Shown here in pieces: positions 12,384 to 22,532 of a stretch of 64,000 nt of DNA. The stretch is taken from the NCBI GenBank assembly GCA_963971535.1, contig OZ020594.1:113261474-113325473 (forward strand), in the 5' to 3' direction. Every line of letters starts with the position of its first letter. The first letter of the stretch is position 1. A program made the translations under genes and the position numbers. The stretch is from Notolepis coatsorum (Eukaryota > Chordata > Actinopteri > Aulopiformes > Paralepididae). The notes under the pieces are model-generated. The model was not told the origin of the DNA, searched no databases, and saw only the letters and a program-made list of their open reading frames with translations.

Positions 12384-13664
12384 TCAAGGTAGGTTGAAGG
12401 AGAGAGAGAAAAGATGAGTCTTAAGCAGGGATTTAAAAGCTTCGACAGAGCAGGCGCCCCTGATGACGGCAGGTAATTTGTTCCACAGGTAGGGAGCGCG
12501 GTAGACAAAGGCTCTGTGGCCGGCGGATTTCTTTTTAACCCTAGGGGTCGATAGAAGCCCCGCATTTTGTGAGCGCAGAGCACGAGCGGGCGAGTATCGG
12601 GAGATGAGATCGGATAGATAGAGCGGTGCAAGCCCATTTAAAATTTTGTAGGTGAGGAGTAGCACTTTAAAGTCAGAGCGGGCTTGGATAGGAAGCCAAT
12701 GTAGGGCGGACAAAACTGGTGTGATGTGATAAAATTTTCTAGTTCTAGTTAGTATCCGTGCAGCCGCATTTTGCACGAGTTGAAGATTTTTGATGCTTGA
12801 ATTAGGTAGGCCTGAAAAAAGTGCATTACAGTAGTCCAGACGTGATGAGACAAAAGCATGAATCAGGGTTTCAGCATCAGCCAGAGTTAAAATGGGGCGT
12901 ATTTTTGCGATATTACGAAGATGGAAGAATGCAATTTTGGTGACATTTTTTATATGTGCATTAAATGAGAGGGAGGAATCAAAAATTACTCCGAGGTTTT
13001 TTATGGTGGAGCTCTGGGATACATGACAGGTATCAAAGTTGAGGGAGATGTCCTGAAACAGGCCTCTGTGGTTTGGGGGGCCAACAATTAACATCTCAGT
13101 TTTATCTGCATTAAGGAGTAGAAAGTTTTGCGACATCCATTTTTTGACGGCAAGCAAGCAGGCCTCAAGGTTTTGTAGTTGGGAGGAATCATTTGGCTTA
13201 ATAGGTATATATAATTGGGTGTCATCAGCGTAAAAATGAAAGTTTATGCCAAATTTGCGTATGATATCGCCGAGGGGTAGCATGTAAATCGAAAATAGCA
13301 AAGGGCCCAGGACAGAGCCTTGTGGGACACCACATTGCACTGGGAGGGTCTCAGATGTTAAATCATTATAGACCACGCAGTGTGTTCTATCAGTTAAATA
13401 GGATTTAAACCAAGCTAGTGCGAGACCCCGAATGCCAACATGGTTCTCAAGCCGACCTAGAAGAATCGAGTGATTGATAGTGTCAAAGGCTGCACTGAGA
13501 TCAAGCAATAAGAGCACAGAGGTGAGGTTTGAGTCAAGAGAGAGCAGTAAGTCATTTGTGACTTTGGTAACCGCCGTTTCGGTGGAGTGTAAGGCTCTAA
13601 AGCCAGATTGAAATGATTCATTAAGATTATTGTTTGATAAATGGTCAGCAAGGTTGTTCGCCAT
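12384..13664 (-). CDS. L2-type reverse transcriptase, 426-aa remnant of ORF2
   Basis: The open frame starts at an internal Met, not the native start: the endonuclease and the first RT motifs are missing. Present in order are FQSGFRALHSTETAV (about 18-32), LLDLSAAFDTINHSIL (motif A, about 53-68), GVPQGSVLGPLLFSIYM (motif B, about 112-128), FYADDTQLY (motif C, about 143-151), and the C-terminal [20 protein letters not shown] and LWNKLPAVIRG boxes typical of teleost L2 elements. It would supply reverse transcription for retrotransposition, but a truncated copy is not autonomous. All catalytic Asp residues seen are intact and no internal stop occurs, so the copy is fairly young. Confidence 0.9.
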   Translation of the reverse strand: MANNLADHLSNNNLNESFQSGFRALHSTETAVTKVTNDLLLSLDSNLTSVLLLLDLSAAFDTINHSILLGRLENHVGIRGLALAWFKSYLTDRTHCVVYNDLTSETLPVQCGVPQGSVLGPLLFSIYMLPLGDIIRKFGINFHFYADDTQLYIPIKPNDSSQLQNLEACLLAVKKWMSQNFLLLNADKTEMLIVGPPNHRGLFQDISLNFDTCHVSQSSTIKNLGVIFDSSLSFNAHIKNVTKIAFFHLRNIAKIRPILTLADAETLIHAFVSSRLDYCNALFSGLPNSSIKNLQLVQNAAARILTRTRKFYHITPVLSALHWLPIQARSDFKVLLLTYKILNGLAPLYLSDLISRYSPARALRSQNAGLLSTPRVKKKSAGHRAFVYRAPYLWNKLPAVIRGACSVEAFKSLLKTHLFSLSFNLP

Positions 13665-14322
13665 GACTGTAATTCCCTTATGATTGGGAAGAAGTCTATC
13701 GTATTTATATAACTTTGTCTCAGTCCAGAAGGAATCAAAGTGGCTGATGTAGCCATATCCACAAGCTGAGCAAACATTTTGCAGCCATCTATCAGCACTG
13801 TAGATACGGCTAAAAGACTCAGAGCTCCCTCTGAGGGTGGCAATTAGACCAGAAAGAATGCAAACCTTTACAATTTACAATTGTTGCTACTAGCTGTAAC
13901 CATAGATATATATAGAACATGTGTGTATATATCTATGGGTGTAACTGCCTCTGTGTTCAGTTTAAGTTTGGGTTCCTACCAGTTTTTTGGTTCCTACCTA
14001 AATGCTGCTATTTTAATGGCGGAATTTATGTTGAAGCCCACAGTGTCCGGGGACGTTTTATGCCGACGCACGCGTGTCAAAATCTCCGCGGATTTAAGAG
14101 ATAGTTTCACTTCTTCTTGTAAAGAGATAGTTTCACTTCTTCTTGTAAAGAGTTCATATGATCAATAAAATAGAATAGAATGATCTTTATTGTCATTGTT
14201 ACAAGGTCAAGAAGATGATACAGTCCCCATAATGTCCTCTCTTATTGCATGCAGCCAATAAGGTACGTTGTTGGTGTTGTGGTTGTTAGCTATGTGTAGG
14301 CCCAAGCCATGGAGCTAAATTG
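13665..14322. other. Unassigned stretch between LINE and hAT element
   Basis: Contains a short inverted repeat around 13896-13938 (CCATAGATATATATA facing TATATATCTATGG), a 27-bp tandem duplication of GATAGTTTCACTTCTTCTTG (14100-14150) and a LINE-tail-like fragment at 14165-14215 on the reverse strand (AATGACAATAAAGATCATTC). No gene recognised. Confidence 0.6.
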
Positions 14323-14330
14323 CTGCTGAC

Positions 14331-15343
14331 TAGTGATGGCGAGATGAAGCTTCATGAAGCATTGAGGCTTTCCATCCAATAGTACCACACATGTGTCGAA
14401 GCTTCATGGTGCATTTGCTCTACTATGCCATCAAGTGGACAATAAATGTAGAACAGGCAGAGTGATGATGATGCCAATAAACAAATAATAATGTGTCTGT
14501 TTTTCTAACAGAATGATGGCAGGGGAAAGTGCTTGTGTTACTACAACATTCCATAATTTAATATAGTGTGTTTTTCTAACAGAATGATGGCAGGGACAAG
14601 TGCTTACTTCATTCATTTTTATTCAGAAAAAGCAACTCAAAATCGACATGCCATCCTGCATTTGGATCATACAGATGTGATCAGATTAGGCACAGCAAGT
14701 TAGACATTACAGCAAGTTTATATTTAACGGAGATGATATCATATGGTCACCTTTTTTGCGTTGTGTTTAACTTTCTTCGATGCCCCGAGGGAGTTTAGAA
14801 CCCGGGTCTGCCGTGACACGGGCGACAGGTGACAGCACAGACCGCTACACCAAGGTGAATTCACTCTTCATGACGTGTAAAGTGTGTCTTTTTAAGTGGA
14901 GTGAGTTTAACTCGCAGTACCGCTACTCGCCAGTCACTTCACAACGCTTGAAGTCCATCGTGACTGACAGTGCCTCGCGCTACCATCTGTTATATATATG
15001 TTGGGATTATTAGGATACACATTTATTAGTCTTTCCCAGTACTCCATGGGATTCTCCAACGCAAAGAAACTCGTAATGAATTCCTATGTCGACACTTGTG
15101 TTGCGGGGATGTTCCGGGGAACATAGGGATGATCTCGTGTTGGAGACGCGTTGGGAACCAACCCCGAAGCCATTTCCTGAATCAGTGACGCGGATTGAGG
15201 CTTCGGGGGCGGTACCCCCCGGACCGAGGCTTCGGACGTCATCAGTACGTCACCTGATACGCGCTTCGATACAGGCTCCACTTAAAAAAAGCTGGATTGC
15301 TCGACACAAGCTCCGGAGCTTCGCTTCAAACGTCACATCACTA
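14331..15343. mobile_element. hAT-type non-autonomous element, 1013 bp, 8-bp TSD
   Basis: Ends TAGTGATG and CATCACTA are inverted and flanked by the perfect 8-bp duplication CTGCTGAC (14323-14330 and 15344-15351). Subterminal GAAGCTTCATGAAGC and GAAGCTCCGGAGCTTGTG-like motifs repeat. No transposase frame is visible. The 8-bp duplication and ends are diagnostic of hAT elements. Confidence 0.93.
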
Positions 15344-15394
15344 CTGCTGACTAAATGTTTGCTAAGTGAGTTATTATTGCAGAAGGACTTAAAG

Positions 15395-15475
15395 ACAAAC
15401 ATCTTTCTCTGGTCTGCATCCGTATTGAGCCGTACTGTATTGTACCCATTCTGCAATCTGTTAAATAAAGTTTTC
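15395..15475 (+). mobile_element. (ATTC)n-tail short repeat, 3' fragment
   Basis: Holds CTTTCTCTGGTCTGCATCC, then the GTACCCATTCTGCAATCTGT block and AATAAAGTTTTCA, with a small internal deletion relative to other copies. Confidence 0.75.
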
Positions 15476-15515
15476 ACAGACAGTCTCCTCCCCACCGCAT
15501 GTATATATTCTGTCA

Positions 15516-15794
15516 GGATCTATGGGTAACAGTACTGTATATTTGAATACCATTTATGTCACAAATGTATCAGTACTAAATACCTGTATGTCCCTTTGCC
15601 ATAAATGTCATGTATGTTGTGTATGTCATAAATGTCTATATGAATTGAAAATGGGGGACCCTGATGTAAACAAGACGAAAGTCTTTCTCTGGTCTGCATC
15701 CCCTTAACAATTGTGTGTATTGAGCCGTACTGTATTGTACCCATTCTGCAATCTGTTAAATAAAGTTTTCATTCATTCATTCATTCATTCAATG
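15516..15794 (+). mobile_element. (ATTC)n-tail short repeat copy
   Basis: Same order of blocks as the copy at 7340-7742, including the ATGGGGGACCCTGATGTAAA segment, and ends in five ATTC units. Confidence 0.8.
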
Positions 15795-15929
15795 TGTTTT
15801 GTAGGTTAAGTTAATTTGTTTAACAATATTGCAAAGACATGTGACACTAAGAGACAAGTAGAAATAACATGGATTTATGTTGTTATTGTTTGATCTGTGA
15901 TTTATTGTATTCATGTATGTGTTTCACAG

Positions 15930-16260
15930 TTCTCACCGTCCGGATTTGAAAGAAATCCCACCAGTGCTATAAAGAACGTGTCGCTGTCATCATCGCATAA
16001 GAGGGAATTACACTAGGGCTGCATAGTCTTCGGTGAGTTTGATGTACCCATATGTCTCGCGAGTCGCGATGGTCTGTTGATTGTCTGCATCTGACGTCAT
16101 TTACTCCCACATGCACAATGACTATGTGCAGACGGATAGCACACCACAATAGTTGGAATATGTTTAATTATATCAAGGACTTTTGCACCAGAAAAGGAGT
16201 ATGAGATGCCCTTGGGAATCGGGGCGTTTCTTACGATGGAATCACCCACAACATCTTCCT
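15930..16260 (-). pseudogene. Degenerate SGNH/GDSL hydrolase-like ORF, probably from a LINE ORF1
   Basis: Reverse-strand reading finds GDSIVRNAPIPKG (block I, near 16235) and, after a frameshift, HIVIVHVGVNDVRCRQS (block III, near 16100), with YSFSGAKVLDIIKHIP between them. GDS and GxND are the catalytic-block motifs of SGNH hydrolases; such esterase domains are known in ORF1 of CR1/L2-type LINEs. The copy has at least one frameshift and stops, so it is dead. Confidence 0.6.
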
Positions 16261-16549
16261 GAATGACTGACACACGCTTTGTGTGTTTCTAGTGTAAAGT
16301 GTCTCTGTGACGGAACTCTACTGGACCCAGGCTTTCTACTCAAAACATCTGGATCAGAACCTTCTTCTTGTGGAACCAGACAGCAGACTGGACACCACAA
16401 CATCTGTAAGTACAAACATGTAAACATTGTTTCCTCTTATTGCTCCTCCTAACTGCGAGCATCTGCAGCGACGTGATTCTGTTCACAATGAAATGTTACA
16501 TTTCTCCCGATACCGGGAGCTCCCGCTGTTAGCTCGATCGTAGCTGTAG
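16261..16549. other. Unassigned stretch
   Basis: No gene, TIR or tandem repeat recognised. Confidence 0.4.
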
Positions 16550-16700
16550 CTTCAAGTCCAGTTTTATTGTCACATACGGTACAAGTATATTACAGTGAAA
16601 TGCTTGGTTCTGTATGAGCCTCCTGAGGTTGTGCTTCATACAGTAAACATGAACCAAATCAACACAATCTGGACGGAGCTCAACGAGGCGCACAGCGCGG
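16550..16700 (-). mobile_element. LINE-type 3' end fragment
   Basis: Reverse complement contains AGCATTTCACTGTAATATAC and ends GACAATAAAACTGGACTTGA, a polyadenylation-like end of teleost LINE/SINE type. Short and uncertain. Confidence 0.5.
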
Positions 16701-17024
16701 CGCCATCTTGTTGACGTTCATCCTCAACGACTTGGGTCATAAAGGAGAAAAGAGCTGCAGACGTAGTACAAGTGTTTTACTGTTTTACTATTGATCATTA
16801 GTTTGTAATGTGTTTTTCAGATCAACATAACCATAATATATATAACTAAATAAATAATGTAGTTAGTTAACACCTTATTTCACATGTATGTGCACAGAGG
16901 TAACTACTAAGACAGACCGATATGACCAAATTGTGACGACCCTCCCCCACACTGTTTACTTGCTCTGCGTGTTTAATTGTTTCACAGGATTGGTGGCAGA
17001 GCTGGGGAGGGTTATCAGAGTGTG

Positions 17025-17575
17025 TCCCAGACCTTTATACATGCAGGCTTCCTTTAGTGTCCCAGACCTTTATACATGCAGGCTTCCTTTAGTGTCCCAG
17101 ACCTTTATACATGCAGGCTTCCTTTGGTGTCCCAGGCCTTTATACATGCAGGCTTCCTTTAGTGTCCCAGGCCTTTATACATGCAGGCTTCCTTTAGTGT
17201 CCCAGACCTTTATACATGCAGGCTTCCTTTAGTGTCCCAGGCCTTTATACATGCAGGCTTCCTTTAGTGTCCCAGGTCTTTATACATGCAGGCTTCCTTT
17301 AGTGTCCCAGGCCTTTATACATGCAGGCTTCCTTTAGTGTCCCAGGTCTTTATACATGCAGGCTTCCTTTAGTGTCCCAGACCTTTATACATGCAGGCTT
17401 CCTTTAGTGTCCCAGGCCTTTATACATGCAGGCTTCCTTTAGTGTCCCAGGCCTTTATACATGCAGGCTTCCTTTAGTGTCCCAGGCCTTTATACATGCA
17501 GGCTTCCTTTAGTGTCCCAGGCCTTTATACATGCAGGCTTCCTTTAGTGTCCCAGGCCTTTATACATGCAGGCTT
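17025..17575. repeat. 35-bp minisatellite, about 15-16 copies
   Basis: Exact 35-bp period; unit GTCCCAGACCTTTATACATG plus CAGGCTTCCTTTAGT, with AGACC/AGGCC/AGGTC variation. Flanks show no gene. Confidence 0.95.
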
Positions 17576-17833
17576 CTGAGAGTAGACGAGTGCAGCCGGG
17601 GGAGGAGTCAGAACGTCGAACACTTCAGATTTGATGACAGCCTCTCGTAGTCTCGCATGGCAGATATCGCGTTCACGTTACCACACACATACACACCTGT
17701 CCAGCTCATTATAATGCGAGGGCCGTGTGCAAAATTAGATTAGATTCAAATGTATTGTCATCACACAGCACACTAGACTGTATTAATATACCATATTTAT
17801 ATACCATGTTGTTGTGCGCTCCTGCCCACCGCA

Positions 17834-17964
17834 GTGCGCACACACTGCTGAATAATTCTGTTTTGCATCAATATATATACTGTATATTGAGGCAAAACAG
17901 AATTATATATACAGTATATATTGAGGCAAAACAGAATGATTCAGCAGTGTGTGTGTGTGTGCGC
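17834..17964. repeat. Imperfect foldback with ~48-bp arms
   Basis: CACACTGCTGAATAATTCTG and TTTTGCATCAATATATATAC on the left reappear inverted on the right (ATATATTGAGGCAAAACAGA, then ATTCAGCAGTGTG). A direct partial repeat of the TATTGAGGCAAAACAGAA arm lies in the centre. Probably a foldback or MITE remnant. Confidence 0.8.
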
Positions 17965-18097
17965 AGGATACAGCATCACTGCTGCATCGTTAATGAACTA
18001 TAGATTTATATGGAATTCGTTAATCTATTCTAGTCGGTTAACTGTGAGCCAGACGGCTTAGTGAAGTACTGTACATAGAGCGGTAATGCTCAGATTG

Positions 18098-19115
18098 TAG
18101 AGCCATATGAAATCCATTTTATTATTTTCCAAATTCCATTTTATTTGTTCCCAAATTCCGTTTTTTCCATTTTAATATTTCAGAATTCTGTATTTTGCCT
18201 TTTACACCCATTTTACCATCAGAAATAGTGTCTAATAAGTGGGAATGAATAAATGTCCACAATTTATGATATAACAGTCCATTTAATGTTTTTAAGTGCT
18301 GCAACTCAGAAATATAGTTCAATTTTACACTATTTTTCAAATAATATTGTGACAAAATAAAAATACACATTTCAAGTGTAAACAAGATACAGCTATAGCT
18401 ACTTTTATCACAATGTCAGTAGCCTAGCTATATCTATTCTATTGTGATGGAATATAGTAATGCATAATTTATGCACCTTTAGTTTATTTCATTTATAAAG
18501 GACAGTGTGTAGGCCTACTGACAATCATTTGCAAATAGATGGGTGCACCAGATTTAGCAAGAAGCTATAATTTCCATCTATAGTCCTATGTACTGTAACG
18601 TTACATAGCTATTTAAATCACAATAGTGTCAGTGATTAGCCCCGCCCTCTAGCTGTATCTATTGTGATCACCAGAGATCATCGTTAGAGAGCTGGTGTGT
18701 TTTGGGTCCTTGTTCCTGACATGGCTTTTGAAGTGATCTTCGCACGTGTTTTTGCGGGTCCAGTCCACGGGGCATGTTGACAGAATTTGCAAAACACCTT
18801 ATCGACTGAAGCATAAGTCATTAGGATACTGCTCTGCTCTGCATTTAGGGCTTTGTGCGGAATTTCTTCCGCCGTTAACGACGCACCCAAGCAGCCAGAC
18901 GCTTGGGTATTTCTCTGTGTTGTGTGTAACACGCTGTAGCGTCCCCGATCATGTTCGCGTTGCACCAAACGTTCCATACTCTCCCGAACACAGGATTTCA
19001 GTCCAGATTAGGGCAAATTCTGCAATATTCCACGTTTTACAGTTTATTCCATTTTTATTGGTCAATTCCGCAATTCCGTCCGCGATTCCGTGAACGCGGA
19101 TTTCATATGGCTCTA
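18098..19115. mobile_element. TIR DNA element (1018 bp), probably hAT-derived
   Basis: TIRs TAGAGCCATATGAAATCC and GGATTTCATATGGCTCTA are perfectly inverted. The interior carries a CGGBP1-like zinc-finger remnant (18684-18977). No clear target duplication remains (left TCAGATTG, right TCATGACT), so the hAT label rests on the ORF type. Confidence 0.75.
18684..18977 (-). pseudogene. Broken CGGBP1-like BED/C2H2 zinc-finger ORF within the TIR element
   Basis: The 97-aa frame contains VDKVFCKFCQH, and the next frame after a 1-nt shift continues DWTRKNTCEDHFKSHVRNKD. Together they have the CxxC...HxxxH layout of the N-terminal DNA-binding finger of CGGBP1-like proteins, which derive from hAT transposases. 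The frame breaks between the two halves and no catalytic domain follows. Confidence 0.55.
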
Positions 19116-19444
19116 TCATGACTATAAATGCAAAACGTAATTGTCGTATTTATTATTATTATAATTATTTAATTCCGATGATAGAAACAGTCCGTCTGTA
19201 GGCGGCTGAATGGTGCAGTGGGCAAGGCGCTCACCACTAACGCAGGAGACGCTGGGTTCGAGCCCAGCTCTCGGCGTTGCTACCGGCTTGGCCGGCCGTC
19301 ATACTAACACAATTGGCAGTGTTAGAGGGTGGGGAAGCGTGTAGCTTTATGCCAAGCAAGCAGTGCAAAAATTTACCGTAGTGGCATGCAGTAATGCGCC
19401 TTTCATTTTCCGCCGCCCAGCGCCCAGGTCGCGCGGAAATAGGC

Positions 19445-19700
19445 TGTCTATTGCCATTCTCTTTGACAAACTCTAACCTTAACCAGCTCCTTAACAACGC
19501 CTAAACTTAACCGTTCTAACCTTAACCAACTCCGAAACAATGCCTAACCTTAACCATAGAAATTATATTGCCATTCTCTTTGACAAACTCTAACCTTAAC
19601 CAGCTCCTTAACAGCGCCTAAACTTAACCGTTCTAACCTTAACCAACTCCGAAACAATGCCTAACCTTAACCTTAACCATGCCTAACCTTAACCGGCGAA
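19445..19700. repeat. ~117-bp tandem duplication rich in CTAACCTTAACC
   Basis: The block GCCATTCTCTTTGACAAACT with following TAACCTTAACC motifs occurs twice (about 19454 and 19571). Telomere-like appearance is superficial. Confidence 0.8.
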
Positions 19701-19737
19701 ATAATACACGTTAAAAAAAAATCACGTTAAAAAATAG

Positions 19738-19815
19738 TTTTGATGGGATTCGAACTCGCCAGCAAACAAGCCATAGGATCCACAGCCATGTGTCCTTGCC
19801 AATTGAGCTATTGCT
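19738..19815 (-). other. tRNA-like sequence (SINE head or tRNA pseudogene)
   Basis: Reverse strand shows TAGCTCAATTGGCAAGGAC (A-box/D-arm like) and GAGTTCGAATCCC (B box/T-arm). The anticodon arm does not fold convincingly, so a functional tRNA is not claimed. Confidence 0.5.
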
Positions 19816-20416
19816 AGATACTGAATAAGGGGCGGTGACTTATATATATTGAGCTCCGCTCGTGTCGAACCAAGGCGCATGCGCGGGCACCTCGCGCGAG
19901 CACGCCGGCGCACGCACGCACCTGAGCGAGCACGCCGCCGCCGGTGCACGCACGGTAGCATTTGTCTGAAAAGAAGGGCGCTTTACCGCACTAGCGTGCG
20001 GTGACGAATGCGGAAGCATTTTTGCACTGCTTGCTTGGCATTAACGTACAGGCGGTGGGGAAGCCGGTGGGTGGGGATTGGACGTTGTGGACAGCGACTC
20101 CTACAGGTCGGTTGGGTGACACCTATACAGCAGAAACAGGAAGTAGCGGGGGCAGCGTGAGCCTCCCACGCGTTACTCCTCGCCACTGAGAGTTCGAGCT
20201 CTCTGGTGAAAAGATGCGACAGGCTGCCTCCTCGTGTACCGGAGGGGACACGTGATGCAAGGCTTCTATCCTCACTACAGCTGACCAGTGGGAGGCATAG
20301 TCTAGCAACGTTCAAGACAGGGGAGGGAAGAATTGGAAAAATACGAAATTGGGATGGGAGAAAAATTGAAAAATAAGGAAAAAGTGGATAAAAAAAAAAG
20401 AAACAGTCCGTCTGTA

Positions 20417-21482
20417 CAATCGACTTGAAGAAGCAATCACCAACTATTTGTTCAGGGGGGTTGATATATTGTTATTTTGATATAAACTCCATTGCAGAGA
20501 TGGTTATTAAGACAGCATTTATGAGGAATGTGTAAAGCGTGAATGTCAGTACTCTGATAAAAATAATTTGGTGTCTGTTTGACAGTTCATGAAGTTTATC
20601 TTGGAATAATGATGGATAAGATAATAAACAACTACTTTATTTGAAGAAGCTCTTGGTACCCAAACTCCTGTATCCAATAATAATAATAAATCTATCTGAT
20701 AGATGGGACCCGTACTGTATTGTACCTATTCTGCAATCTGTTTACAGTTTTCATTCATTCATTCATTCATTCATTCACCCTGATGTAAACAAGACTAAAG
20801 TATTTTTCTGGTCTGCATCCCCTTAACAATTGTGTGTGGAGAATTATCCAGCGCCTTTCCTACAGAGATATTATTATTATTATCATTATTATAGGGGCAC
20901 TTATTATACAAGCATTATTTATCATCTGGTGCCACCTAGTGGGCGTTTACTGCAGACTGTGGGACTCCTGGAGACGGAAACTGTGAACAGGTGGGCTGAT
21001 TCAGAGTCTGCGTGATCCACTATTTAAGAGACACTCATAGCCATATGCCTGTAATGAGAAAAGCCCCGTAGGCGATCTAACTGGCTAACGGTATGTTGCA
21101 TTGTTGTCTCTTGTATGCACTGTTTATGTTCGAAATTATCATTTGTATATGCATAGCACATGTGGCTAATTGAATGTTGTTTTCTTTCCCATTTACATTA
21201 TAGGTTAATAATCTACTGACTACTACTACTGACTGTTAACTAACTGTTAACTGACTGAGTAAACTAACTAGTGACTAGCTACCTGCTGTCTAATTGACCA
21301 CCCGGTGGCTGTGTGCTAGTAATATTAGAGTGCTTGAGTGTTTGGACACGACATCCTTAATAAATAACATTCAAGCAAAGTCTGAATTGTTTCCTTTAGT
21401 TCGGATTGAAACAGTTGATCGCCTGCACCCTTCCAATGGGGAGATCTAGTTGACGCACATTGACAGTGACTGCTAGACAATT
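20417..21482. other. Unassigned stretch with one short interspersed fragment
   Basis: Holds the scrambled (ATTC)n-tail copy at 20699-20845, a TATTAT microsatellite near 20869-20890 and otherwise nothing recognised. Confidence 0.5.
20699..20845 (+). mobile_element. Rearranged (ATTC)n-tail repeat copies, tail-to-head
   Basis: The CCATTCTGCAATCTG block and (ATTC)6 tail come first; then CCCTGATGTAAACAAGACTA and the GGTCTGCATCCCCTTAACAA block, which should precede them. This is two fused partial copies or a tail-to-head rearrangement. Confidence 0.7.
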
Positions 21483-21555
21483 GGACAGTGTGTATTGAGC
21501 CATACTCTGTATTGTACCCATTCTGCAATCTGTTAATAAAGTTTTCAATCAAACG
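21483..21555 (+). mobile_element. (ATTC)n-family 3' fragment
   Basis: GTGTGTATTGAGCCATACTC, GTACCCATTCTGCAATCTGT and AATAAAGTTTTCAATCAAAC; the tail is AATC-like here. Confidence 0.7.
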
Positions 21556-21661
21556 TCTCATAACTTCCTCTTGTGGGCGGTGACAACTTTACTGATCCAA
21601 TGGGCGCTTTGCGCAACGATAGCAAGTCGTTTCCCATCATGCATTTGCGTCGAGCAGTCGC

Positions 21662-22305
21662 TGGAGTGGTACTGTTGCGCCTGGCTCTGAGAGGTACTGT
21701 GGGGCCTGGCTCTGAAGGCTGAGCGTGGCTCTGAGAGGTACTGTGGCGCCTGGCTCTGAAGGCTGAGCGTGGCTCTGAGAGGTACTGTGGGGCCTGGCTC
21801 TGAAGGCTGTGCGTGGCTCTGAGAGGTACTGTGGCGCCTGGCTCTGAAGGCTGAGCGTGGCTCTGAGAGGTACTGTGGGGCCTGGCTCTGAAGGCTGAGC
21901 GTGGCTCTGAGAGGTACTGTGGCGCCTGGCTCTGAAGGCTGAGCGTGGCTCTGAGAGGTACTGTGGGGCCTGGCTCTGAAGGCTGAGCGTGGCTCTGAGA
22001 GGTACTGTGGCGCCTGGCTCTGAAGGCTGAGCGTGGCTCTGAGAGGTACTGTGGGGCCTGGCTCTGAAGGCTGAGCGTGGCTGTGAGAGGTACTGTGGGG
22101 CCTGGCTCTGAAGGCTGAGCGTGGCTCTGAGAGGTACTGTGGGGCCTGGCTCTGAAGGCTGTGCGTGGCTCTGAGAGGTACTGTGGCGCCTGGCTCTGAA
22201 GGCTGAGCGTGGCTCTGAGAGGTACTGTGGGGCCTGGCTCTGAAGGCTGAGCGTGGCTCTGAGAGGTACTGTGGCGCCTGGCTCTGAAGGCTGTGCGTGG
22301 CTCGC
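21662..22305. repeat. 44-bp minisatellite with alternating 88-bp higher-order pattern
   Basis: About 14.5 units of AGGTACTGTGGGGCCTGGCT plus CTGAAGGCTGAGCGTGGCTC and TGAG. Units with GGGGCC and GGCGCC alternate through much of the array, giving an 88-bp higher-order unit; a few carry GTGCGT. The 298-aa reverse ORF through it is an artefact of repeated sequence. Confidence 0.93.
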
Positions 22306-22532
22306 TCCCGTGAGATTTCCGCGGCTCGCCTAGTCAGATTTTCAGAGCAAGTCGGACAACATTCTAACCGCCATGCAACGCGCTTGGCAAGGCCGTAGTA
22401 AAAACTGCGCAGATCTGCGTCCGCCTCGCCAATCTCAAACACGCCAGTCCACACACACAGTTAAGTTGGAATATGACTGTGAACAGGTATCCAATCCAAT
22501 CCAAACATCTATATGTGTGGTAATAATGCAGA

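Larger units (their letters stand above)
10829..13664 (-). mobile_element. L2-clade LINE copy, 5'-truncated, with 3' UTR and (ATTTG)n tail
   Basis: On the reverse strand the copy runs from the RT ORF (13664) through a long GC-rich 3' UTR to a tail of ATTTG repeats at 10829-10845. Its UTR holds degenerate ~90-bp repeats (11330-11590), a 46-bp tandem duplication (11220-11307) and a microsatellite-like expansion (12001-12350). A related 3' fragment in the other orientation lies at 50170-51079, which shows that the 12-kb expansion is specific to this copy. Confidence 0.88.
19201..20398 (+). mobile_element. Composite SINE-like insertion with 18-bp target duplication
   Basis: Flanked by an identical 18-bp direct repeat AGAAACAGTCCGTCTGTA (19183-19200 and 20399-20416). 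It starts with a tRNA-like head (A box near 19211-19227, B box GGGTTCGAGCCC at 19254-19265) and ends in an A-rich tail (GGATAAAAAAAAAAG). It is much longer than a usual SINE: the middle carries inverted copies of ATGCCAAGCAAGCAGTGCAA (about 19350 and 20025) enclosing a foreign block with CTAACCTTAACC repeats and a second tRNA-like piece. So a SINE-like unit appears to contain a DNA element. Confidence 0.7.

Noticed and set aside
19201..19275. Functional tRNA gene
   Set aside because: A and B boxes are present, but no complete cloverleaf was found and it heads a retroposed unit.
19500..19700. Interstitial telomere repeat
   Set aside because: CTAACCTTAACC motifs are irregular and part of a ~117-bp duplication, not TTAGGG arrays.
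21558..22454. 298-aa reverse ORF rich in SEPRSAFRARPHSTSQ-like repeats
   Set aside because: It exists only because the 44-bp array lacks stops in this frame; no domain and no gene context.
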